The position numbers and the translations under genes are program-made. Under the pieces are notes generated by a model. The model was not told the origin of the DNA, searched no databases, and saw nothing but the letters and a program-made list of their open reading frames with translations. A stretch of 5,051 bases of DNA, from assembly GCA_015485375.1 (NCBI GenBank), contig WFTU01000195.1:1-5051 (forward strand), in the 5' to 3' direction. This stretch comes from Paracoccaceae bacterium. GTDB taxonomy: Bacteria; Pseudomonadota; Alphaproteobacteria; Rhodobacterales; Rhodobacteraceae. Positions 1-5,051 of the stretch are shown here, piece after piece (the stretch's first letter is position 1; the number at the start of each line of letters is the position of its first letter).

Positions 1-127
1 CGTTAACCTTTGACAGGCAAGCGCGGGAATTGTGCGGGCGGCGGGTTCTGTGCTATCGACGGGTGGTTGCGAGTGGGTCGAGTTTGCGAAATCCGGCGGG
101 TTGCCGCCCCGAGACGTTTGAAATTGC

Positions 128-763
128 ATGAAAACCTTTGCCGCTCTGCTTCTTTTCCTCGTTTTCTCCGGTTTTGCCGGAACGGCCGTTGCCGGCTCCG
201 GCTGCGAGGGCACCCTGCCCGCCGCGGCTAGTCGGGCGATTGATACCAAGCGCCCCGACATGGCGCTGTTCAGCGCGGCGGTGCGCTACTATTCCAACAT
301 CGAGCGCTGCAAACGCGGGCTGGCACCATTGGCAGCGGATCCGCAATTGTTGAGCGCGGCGCTGGGGCAGAGTCTTTTTATGGCCCGGACCGATACCATG
401 ACCCATACCTCCACACAGCGCGGCATGCGCACCCTGCAGGAACGGATGCGCACCGCGCGGGTGTCCATGCGTACGGCAGCAGAGAATATCGCGCAGAATT
501 TCGTCTTCGCCATTGGCGGGCGCAGCATTTCCACAGTAACGCACGGAGCATGCGGTTTTACCTATGCCGACACGGGGCAGCCTGTGCCGGCGCACAGCTA
601 TGCCTCGCTGGCGCAGGAGCAGGTGGCGGGGTGGATGGCCTCTCCGGCGCACCGGAAGAACCTGATGAACCGTCGCTTCAACCGCATGGAGGCGGCGCTG
701 GCCTATACCCCCGACGAGGCGACCTGCGGTCGGATTTATATGGCGCAGAATTTCGCCGGATAG
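128..763 (+). CDS. Secreted CAP (SCP/PR-1) domain protein
   Basis: The 211-residue protein starts with a typical Sec signal peptide: Lys2, a Leu/Ala/Phe-rich core at about residues 4-18, and a probable cleavage after Ala22 (AVA|GS). The rest, about residues 48-210, reads as a CAP domain. Visible family landmarks are His93 in MTHTS, the Glu119-Asn120-Ile pair in AAENIAQNF, the SPAHRKNLM block with His175, and the closing YMAQNFAG strand. In the CAP family the conserved His and Glu residues line a central cleft. Bacterial members are extracytoplasmic, and most have no proven biochemical activity. Four cysteines (26, 61, 142, 200) could form disulfides after export. The ATG at 128 places the signal peptide correctly but has no strong Shine-Dalgarno, only GAGA at 111-114. 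A perfect TTGACA lies at 10-15 without a convincing -10 at normal spacing. The family call is solid; the cellular role is unknown. Confidence 0.9.
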   Translation: MKTFAALLLFLVFSGFAGTAVAGSGCEGTLPAAASRAIDTKRPDMALFSAAVRYYSNIERCKRGLAPLAADPQLLSAALGQSLFMARTDTMTHTSTQRGMRTLQERMRTARVSMRTAAENIAQNFVFAIGGRSISTVTHGACGFTYADTGQPVPAHSYASLAQEQVAGWMASPAHRKNLMNRRFNRMEAALAYTPDEATCGRIYMAQNFAG

Positions 764-765
764 GG

Positions 766-1593
766 CTATTTTTTGTAGAAAAGATGCCGCCCGATCTCGG
801 CGGTCTTGGTGAAACTGCTGGCCCAGCGCGGCCGGACGCCGGCGGTGTGATAGAAGGTAGCCCCGTCGGTCAGCACCAGCGCACGGCCCTCCAGCATCAT
901 TTTCGCCAGCTTGCCCGCACGGGCGTAGGCACGCGGCTCGCTGAAGCGTTCGGCCTTGCCGTCGCAATTATACGAGAACTGGCAGGCGTTGAGGCGCGAG
1001 GCACCCTGGCTGACCACGCCGCAGACGGAATTGGGAAACTCCGGCGAGGAAACGCGGTTCAGGATCACCTCGCCCACGGCGAACTGTCCGGCGAGGGTTT
1101 CGCTGCGGGCCTCGAAATACAAGGCCTCGGTCAGGCATTTCCATTCGGAACCGCCGGAGGCGGCCGGCAGGGAATCCAGAACGGCGAAATTGAAGGTCGC
1201 GCCGGTTTCCGTGGCGATGTCCACGGCGCGCGAGGAGGCCTGCGCGTCGGCGGCGTGGGCGTCGGCCTCCGCATCCTCCTGCGACTGGCTGCCGATGGTC
1301 AGGCCGAAGAGCGAGAACCCGCCGGAGCTTTCGACCGCGGCGGGGCGATGCACGCCAAGGCCGCTGAGTTCGGCAAGCGTGTCGACGGTCATGGCGGAGC
1401 TGGCGGCCTTTTCCTGCGTCATCATCCCCATGATCTGGTCGATGGCCTGCTGGTTCGGATCCTCGGAGAACTCGGAGCCGGGCAGTTCCGCATTGGCCAG
1501 CGAAAAGGGCACGACCAGTGCGAACAGGCCGCTGGCGACCAGCAGCCCCATGCGGCGCATCCCTTTTGAAATTTTCCGACCGGCAATAACCAA
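766..1593 (-). CDS. Secreted SleB-type cell wall hydrolase
   Basis: The 275-residue protein has a signal peptide (hydrophobic core at about 16-32, probable cleavage at ANA|EL after residue 35). A low-complexity linker rich in Ala, Asp, Glu and Ser follows, about 36-148, with an acidic stretch near 104-119. The C-terminal Hydrolase_2/SleB domain spans about 150-275. Domain landmarks are LTEALYFEAR with Glu161 as the likely catalytic acid, GQFAVGEVILNRV, the FPNSVCGVV block, CQFSYNCDGK, and FYHTAGVRPRWA near the end. SleB enzymes cleave the glycan strand of peptidoglycan, probably as lytic transglycosylases. In a non-sporulating alphaproteobacterium the likely role is periplasmic wall remodelling. 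Cysteines 153, 191, 204 and 210 could pair. The start is uncertain. The TTG at 1593 has AGGGG seven bases upstream and gives a positively charged n-region. ATG at 1560 or 1551 are alternatives. The stop codon faces that of the CAP gene across a 2-bp gap. Confidence 0.88.
   Translation of the reverse strand: MVIAGRKISKGMRRMGLLVASGLFALVVPFSLANAELPGSEFSEDPNQQAIDQIMGMMTQEKAASSAMTVDTLAELSGLGVHRPAAVESSGGFSLFGLTIGSQSQEDAEADAHAADAQASSRAVDIATETGATFNFAVLDSLPAASGGSEWKCLTEALYFEARSETLAGQFAVGEVILNRVSSPEFPNSVCGVVSQGASRLNACQFSYNCDGKAERFSEPRAYARAGKLAKMMLEGRALVLTDGATFYHTAGVRPRWASSFTKTAEIGRHLFYKK
1561..1567 (-). promoter_or_regulatory. Alternative ribosome binding site for the hydrolase
   Basis: On the minus strand AAAAGGG abuts the ATG at 1560 (0-nt spacing, unusable) and lies 9 nt before a second ATG at 1551. 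If it were used, translation would begin at 1551 and yield a signal peptide without the Arg/Lys residues of its n-region. That makes this site less attractive than the AGGGG before the TTG at 1593. Confidence 0.3.
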
Positions 1594-1600
1594 CCTGATA

Positions 1601-1605
1601 CCCCT
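1601..1605 (-). promoter_or_regulatory. Ribosome binding site supporting the TTG start of the hydrolase
   Basis: The minus strand reads AGGGG, then 7 nt (TATCAGG), then TTG at 1593. The spacing is ideal. It is the only candidate start that has both a well-placed Shine-Dalgarno and a positively charged signal-peptide n-region (Arg6, Lys7, Lys10, Arg13, Arg14). This is the reason the longer form was chosen. Confidence 0.45.
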
Positions 1606-1669
1606 GTGCGAGGCCCGACGGCCCCGTTGTTACTTGCGAAAACGCCTGTGTCTGGCGCGGAAGCTAGCA

Positions 1670-1698
1670 AAAAATGGGGCCGATTCCAAATTTTTCAA
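1670..1698 (-). promoter_or_regulatory. Possible weak promoter for the hydrolase
   Basis: On the minus strand TTGAAA (1698-1693, five of six matches to the -35 consensus) is followed about 16-17 nt later by the T-rich CATTTT/ATTTTT (about 1676-1670), a poor -10. The gene behind it would have a 5' leader of roughly 70 nt. The position, between the PpdK-like gene and the hydrolase, is sensible, but the sequence match is weak. Confidence 0.22.
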
Positions 1699-1699
1699 G

Positions 1700-1736
1700 G
1701 ATGCGCGACAATGCAGCAGGCAGGCTTTGTCGCATC
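1700..1736 (-). terminator. Imperfect hairpin downstream of the PpdK-like gene
   Basis: GATGCGCGACAA (1700-1711) pairs with TTGTCGCATC (1727-1736), giving ten base pairs with a 2-nt bulge around a 15-nt loop. It lies 37-73 nt beyond the stop of the PpdK homologue and could end or attenuate that transcript or protect its 3' end. There is no clean U-tract directly after it on the minus strand (CTTGAAAAATTT follows), so intrinsic termination is doubtful. Confidence 0.25.
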
Positions 1737-1772
1737 GCGCAACTAAGGCACCGGAATCACATAAAGATTCAG

Positions 1773-4358
1773 TTAACCCTCCGAGAGGATACTCGCCTGT
1801 GCCGCTGCCAGTCGGGCAATCGGGACGCGGAAAGGCGAGCAGGAAACATAGTCGAATCCGGCGATTTTACAGAATCGGACCGAGGCCGGGTCGCCGCCAT
1901 GCTCGCCACACAGGCCCAGAACCAGCGTCGGGTTATGCTCGCGCCCGCGTTTGGCGGCGAGCAGCAGCAACTCCCCTACCCCCTCCACATCGAGCGAATG
2001 GAACGGGTCTTCGGGATAGACGCCCTGCTGGATGTAGTCCCGCATGAAGCGCCCCGCGTCGTCGCGCGACAGGCCATAGGTCATCTGCGTGAGGTCGTTG
2101 GTGCCGAAGCTCAGGAAAGCCGCGCTTTCGGCCAGATCGCCGGCCCGCAGGGCGGCGCGCGGGGTTTCGACCATGACGCCGAGGCGGTATTCCAGCACCG
2201 CGTCCTGTTCGCGCTGCACATCGGCGGCGATGGCATCGACGCGGGCCTTGACCAGTTCAACCTCGCGGTTGGCGGAGACCAGCGGGATCATGACCTCGGG
2301 CACCACGGCCTCGGCGGCGTTGCGGTTGACCTCCACGGCGGCCTCGAAAATCGCGCGGGCCTGCATTTCGTAGATTTCCGGCATGGTCACGCCAAGGCGC
2401 ACACCGCGTTTGCCGAGCATCGGGTTGAATTCCTTCAACTCCTCGGCGCGGGAAATCACCTGACTGACGGGGATGTCCATGGCCTCGGCCAGATCCTGCA
2501 TTTCCTCGCGGCTGTGCGGCAGGAATTCGTGCAGCGGCGGGTCGAGCAGGCGGATGGTGACCGGCAGGCCGCGCATGATCCCGAACAGTTCGACAAAATC
2601 GGAGCGCTGCATCGGCAGCAGGCGGTTGAGCGATTCACGCCGGTCGGCCTCGGTATTGGCGAGGATCATCTCGCGCATCACGGTGATGCGGTCCTCCTCG
2701 AAAAACATATGTTCGGTGCGGCAGAGGCCGATGCCGTCGGCGTTGAATTCGCGCGCCACTCGGGCGTCCATCGGGGTGTCGGCGTTGGCGCGCACCCCCA
2801 TGGAGCGGGCGGCGTCGGACCATTCCATGATGGTCATGAAGGCGCCGCCAAGCTCCGGCTGGATCATTTTCGGCGCGCCGACGATGGCCTGCCCGCGCGT
2901 GCCGTCCACGGTGATCACGTCGCCCTCGCGGAATTCCTGCCCGTCAAGCGTGCGGATGGTGCGTTTTTTCAGGTCCAGCGTCAGGTCCCCTGCCCCGACC
3001 ACGCAGGGCAGGCCGAGGCCGCGGGCGATCACCGCCGCGTGGCTGGTCATGCCGCCGCGCGCGGTCAGCACGCCGGCGGCGGCGTGCATGCCGCGGATAT
3101 CCTCGGGCGAGGTCTCGATGCGCACCAGAATACAGGGTTCCTCCTGCGCTTCGGAGGCCATTGCCGCCTCGGGCGAGAACACGATTTTGCCGGTGGCAGC
3201 ACCCGGGCTGGCGGGCAGGCCGGTGCCGAAAACCTGCCGTTTGGCGTGCGGGTCGATCTGCGGGTGCAGGTGTTCGATGAGATTGCGCGGCTCGATCCTG
3301 AGCAAGGCTTCCTCGCGGGTGATCGCGCCCTGTTCGGCAAGGTCCACGGCGATGCGCAAGGTGGCGCGGGCGTTGCGTTTGGCGGGAGTGGCGTCGAGGA
3401 TTTTCACCGTGCCGTTTTCCAGCGTGAACTCGAACTGGAAGGCCTCTCCCATGCCTTTGGCGGCGAGCGCGCCCATGTCCTGCAGGGATTTGAAGGCCTC
3501 GGGGGCCATTTCCTCGAAGGAAGGCGCGGTCTGGCCGCGGGCCTCGCGTCCGGCCTTCGAGACCATGCGCGGGGTGCGCAGGCCCATCAGTGCGTCCTGT
3601 CCCTGCGAGTGCGGCAGGAAGCGGCCCCATGTGCGCGGGCGGCCGGTTTTGTCGTCGATGAACTGCACGAAACCGGCGCCGGAATTCTCGCCCAGTCCGA
3701 TCGCCATTTTCTGCACGATCAGGGCAAGGCCTGTGTCCTCGGGCGCGCCCTTGGCACGGCGCAGGATGCGGGCGCTCGGGGCGTTCCACGATTTCGCCAT
3801 GGCGCGCAGGGCGCCCTTGAGCTGCGCCTCGGGGTCCTGCGGGAAGGGGTGGCCGGTTTCCTCCTCGTAGAGCGCCTTGCAACTGGCGAGCATGGCGGAG
3901 AGGTCATCGGTTGTCAGATCCTCCTCGCTGTCCACATCGGCCAGTTTGAGCTGGTCGTAGTAGAGGTTCTCGAAGAATTCCGGATCGAGGCCGTCCACGC
4001 TGGTGGCGTAGCCCTGAATGAAACGGCGATAAAGATCGATGGCGCCGCGCATCCCCAGCGTGGCGGAATGTTTTTGCAGCAGGTCATCGGTGACGCCGAT
4101 GTTCAAGATGGCATTCGGGCCGCCCCATTCGGTGTCGAGCGGGCTGGAGCGCAGGGCGAGCAGGCCGCTGGCGAGCAGACCCTGCGGCAATTCGGGAAAG
4201 CTGTCGTTTTCGGCAATCGCCTGCACGGCACTGGTCGAGAGAATCACCCCCTCGGGTACCGGCAGGCCAAGCTGCACCATGCGCGCCAGCCGCGCCCCGC
4301 GGGCGCCGTGGCGCGCGGCGGAAATGGATAGGCTGTCGAGGCGGATAATGTCCGGCAT
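1773..4358 (-). CDS. ppdK: PpdK-family phosphohistidine/PEP enzyme with divergent ATP-grasp half
   Basis: The 861-residue protein is about the length of classical pyruvate, phosphate dikinase, which interconverts ATP + Pi + pyruvate with PEP + AMP + PPi in the cytoplasm. Domains are an N-terminal ATP-grasp-like half (about 1-330), a mobile phosphohistidine domain (about 375-495) with His440 in GGMTSHAAVIARG, and a C-terminal PEP/pyruvate barrel (about 510-858). The barrel keeps Arg547 (GLCRTEHMFF), Arg603 (VTIRLLDPP), Glu731 (VMVETPRA), Asn754/Asp755 (FGTNDLTQM) and Cys817 (GLCGEHGG). These equal residues 561, 617, 745, 768/769 and 831 of the Clostridium symbiosum enzyme, numbered from memory. 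The ATP-grasp half aligns without large gaps but lacks many nucleotide-binding residues (see findings). Thr438 next to the catalytic His is kept. The ATG has a good Shine-Dalgarno. The gene follows glyS after 69 bp, an order I recall from other alphaproteobacteria. Family membership is sure; classical PPDK activity is not. Confidence 0.85.
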   Translation of the reverse strand: MPDIIRLDSLSISAARHGARGARLARMVQLGLPVPEGVILSTSAVQAIAENDSFPELPQGLLASGLLALRSSPLDTEWGGPNAILNIGVTDDLLQKHSATLGMRGAIDLYRRFIQGYATSVDGLDPEFFENLYYDQLKLADVDSEEDLTTDDLSAMLASCKALYEEETGHPFPQDPEAQLKGALRAMAKSWNAPSARILRRAKGAPEDTGLALIVQKMAIGLGENSGAGFVQFIDDKTGRPRTWGRFLPHSQGQDALMGLRTPRMVSKAGREARGQTAPSFEEMAPEAFKSLQDMGALAAKGMGEAFQFEFTLENGTVKILDATPAKRNARATLRIAVDLAEQGAITREEALLRIEPRNLIEHLHPQIDPHAKRQVFGTGLPASPGAATGKIVFSPEAAMASEAQEEPCILVRIETSPEDIRGMHAAAGVLTARGGMTSHAAVIARGLGLPCVVGAGDLTLDLKKRTIRTLDGQEFREGDVITVDGTRGQAIVGAPKMIQPELGGAFMTIMEWSDAARSMGVRANADTPMDARVAREFNADGIGLCRTEHMFFEEDRITVMREMILANTEADRRESLNRLLPMQRSDFVELFGIMRGLPVTIRLLDPPLHEFLPHSREEMQDLAEAMDIPVSQVISRAEELKEFNPMLGKRGVRLGVTMPEIYEMQARAIFEAAVEVNRNAAEAVVPEVMIPLVSANREVELVKARVDAIAADVQREQDAVLEYRLGVMVETPRAALRAGDLAESAAFLSFGTNDLTQMTYGLSRDDAGRFMRDYIQQGVYPEDPFHSLDVEGVGELLLLAAKRGREHNPTLVLGLCGEHGGDPASVRFCKIAGFDYVSCSPFRVPIARLAAAQASILSEG

Positions 4359-4364
4359 GGTGGC

Positions 4365-4369
4365 TTCCT
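4365..4369 (-). promoter_or_regulatory. Ribosome binding site of the PpdK-like gene
   Basis: The minus strand reads AGGAA, then GCCACC, then ATG at 4358. The core AGGA is 7 nt from the start codon, which supports this start. The rest of the 69-bp spacer up to the glyS stop (4359-4427) shows no strong terminator; the best palindrome is a 4-bp stem at 4387-4398. Read-through from glyS is therefore plausible. Confidence 0.6.
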
Positions 4370-4427
4370 GCGTTTCTTGCAGTGCAGCATAGCCATGCGG
4401 TCGGGTTTGGCAAATGAAACCTTGTCG

Positions 4428-5051
4428 CTATCCGTTCAGCTTGTCGAAAATCGCCACCTTGTGCATGACCTCGCGGATGCGGTTGAGCAGGCACAGGCGG
4501 TTGCGGCGCACGATCTGGTTGCCCGAATTCACCTGCACCGACTCAAAAAACGCATCGATCGGGGCGCGCAGGCTGGCGAGGGCCTCCATCGCGGCGGCGA
4601 AATCCTCGGAGTTTACGGCGGCGGTGATCTGCGGCTCGGCGGCATCAAGCGCGGCGAACAGGGATTTTTCGGCATCTTCCTCGGCGAATTTCACGTCCGG
4701 CGCGCCCTCGTAGGCCACGCCATCCTTTTTTTCCTCGGCCGCCAGAATGTTGTTGGCGCGTTTGTAGCCTTGCAGCAGGTTTTCCCCGTCGTCGGTTTTG
4801 ACAAAGGCCTGCAGCGCGTTGGCGCGGTTGACCAGCAGGGTCAGGTCGTCATTGCCCGGCATGGCGAGGCAGGCGTCAATAACGTCATGGGTAATGCCTT
4901 GATCCTTGAGGTAGACTTTCAGGCGGTCGTGGAAGAAGGCGAGGAGGGAATTTGTAAAACCGCTATATCTCTTTTCCATTTCATCGCTAAATAGCTGTGA
5001 AGTGAGTTCCCCGATAGGGCTATCTTGAAGGTCTTTTATAACATTTTTTGC
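4428..5051 (-). CDS. glyS: Glycyl-tRNA synthetase beta subunit, C-terminal part (5' end outside window)
   Basis: The frame ends at a TAG (4428-4430) and stays open to the window edge, giving 207 visible codons. The first ATG in the frame (4979) is internal and is not taken as the start, because the 24 codons before it are also open and the protein aligns to the end of GlyS, which is normally around 700 residues. Recognisable blocks are FFHDRLKVYLKDQG, THDVIDACLAMPGNDDLTLL, GENLLQGYKRANNIL, LRAPIDAFFESVQVN and NRLCLLNRIREV, all from the C-terminal region with the anticodon-binding (DALR-like) fold. GlyS works with GlyQ in an alpha2beta2 enzyme that charges tRNA-Gly; glyQ would be expected upstream, beyond 5051. 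The first ~33 visible codons (4951-5051) are much richer in A+T than the rest and use codons such as ATA, AGA and CTA. The gene call is strong. Confidence 0.92.
   Translation of the reverse strand, partial: AKNVIKDLQDSPIGELTSQLFSDEMEKRYSGFTNSLLAFFHDRLKVYLKDQGITHDVIDACLAMPGNDDLTLLVNRANALQAFVKTDDGENLLQGYKRANNILAAEEKKDGVAYEGAPDVKFAEEDAEKSLFAALDAAEPQITAAVNSEDFAAAMEALASLRAPIDAFFESVQVNSGNQIVRRNRLCLLNRIREVMHKVAIFDKLNG

Noticed and set aside
2..7. GTTAAC motifs at 2-7 and 1772-1777 resembling CtrA half-sites.
   Set aside because: No second TTAA at the required 7-nt spacing is present at either place, and the second copy overlaps the end of a coding region.
10..38. A perfect TTGACA at 10-15 as promoter of the CAP gene.
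   Set aside because: No acceptable -10 hexamer lies 16-18 nt downstream (the bases are GC-rich), so it is only mentioned in the gene entry.
185..208. A possible lipoprotein signal around Cys26 of the CAP protein.
   Set aside because: The residues before the cysteine are G-S-G, without the aliphatic residue expected at -3 of a lipobox. An ordinary signal peptidase I site after Ala22 fits better.
53..967. A 304-codon minus-strand open frame over the CAP gene.
   Set aside because: The translation is Arg/His/Gly-rich without domains, and the sense strand encodes a clear CAP protein with a signal peptide.
550..1569. A 339-codon plus-strand open frame over the hydrolase.
   Set aside because: It has the same codon-to-codon antisense register as the hydrolase, low-complexity Gly/Arg-rich content and no family resemblance. 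It also overlaps the 3' part of the real CAP gene.
1754..1770. GAATC...GATTC inverted repeat just after the PpdK stop codon.
   Set aside because: The stem is only 5 bp, is not GC-rich and has no T-run after it, so it is not credible as a terminator.
1674..4331. An 885-codon open frame on the plus strand lying over almost the whole PpdK-like gene.
   Set aside because: Its codons are the exact reverse complements of the ppdK codons. In this register a stop arises only where ppdK uses TTA, CTA or TCA, which are avoided in GC-rich genomes. The product is His/Gly/Ala-rich with no recognisable domain, and ppdK is unmistakable.
759..5023. The 11-mer GATAGGGCTAT occurs at 759-769 and at 5013-5023.
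   Set aside because: A few chance 11-mer repeats are expected in 5 kb. The flanks differ, and one copy spans the end of the CAP gene while the other is inside glyS.
4948..5051. The low-GC glyS segment ends in TN|S before the conserved block, suggesting an intein C-terminus.
   Set aside because: The penultimate His and the preceding conserved intein block are missing, so there is no support for protein splicing.

Overview
The window looks like chromosomal DNA of a GC-rich alphaproteobacterium, most likely a member of the Rhodobacteraceae (Roseobacter-type). The base composition and the near absence of TTA, CTA and TCA codons in the main genes support a GC-rich genome. The assignment to Rhodobacteraceae rests on the wording of the GlyS C-terminus and on the glyS-ppdK gene order, both judged from memory rather than by a search.

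Layout, left to right. (1) Positions 128-763, plus strand: a secreted CAP (SCP/PR-1) domain protein with a clear signal peptide. (2) Positions 766-1593, minus strand: a secreted SleB-type cell wall hydrolase, converging tail to tail on the CAP gene with only 2 bp between stop codons. (3) Positions 1594-1772: a 179-bp intergenic stretch with one imperfect hairpin and a weak promoter candidate. (4) Positions 1773-4358, minus strand: a full-length homologue of pyruvate, phosphate dikinase (PpdK). (5) Positions 4359-4427: a 69-bp spacer carrying a good ribosome binding site for the PpdK homologue. (6) Positions 4428-5051, minus strand: the C-terminal part of glyS, the glycyl-tRNA synthetase beta subunit, which runs off the right edge.

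glyS and the PpdK homologue are co-directional and closely spaced, so they may share a transcript. The hydrolase is also on the minus strand but is far enough downstream to have its own promoter. The CAP protein and the hydrolase are both predicted to be exported and to act in the periplasm or cell envelope, though nothing here shows that they work together.

The most notable point is in the PpdK homologue. Its phosphohistidine and PEP/pyruvate domains keep every catalytic residue I could align (His440, Arg547, Arg603, Glu731, Asn754/Asp755, Cys817). Its N-terminal ATP-grasp half has replaced most of the nucleotide- and phosphate-binding residues of classical PPDK, in an intact reading frame. 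It may not be an ordinary ATP-using PPDK. A second point is an abrupt drop in GC inside glyS at the right edge. I saw no RNA gene, CRISPR array, insertion sequence or prophage gene, and no multi-gene system that is clearly new.
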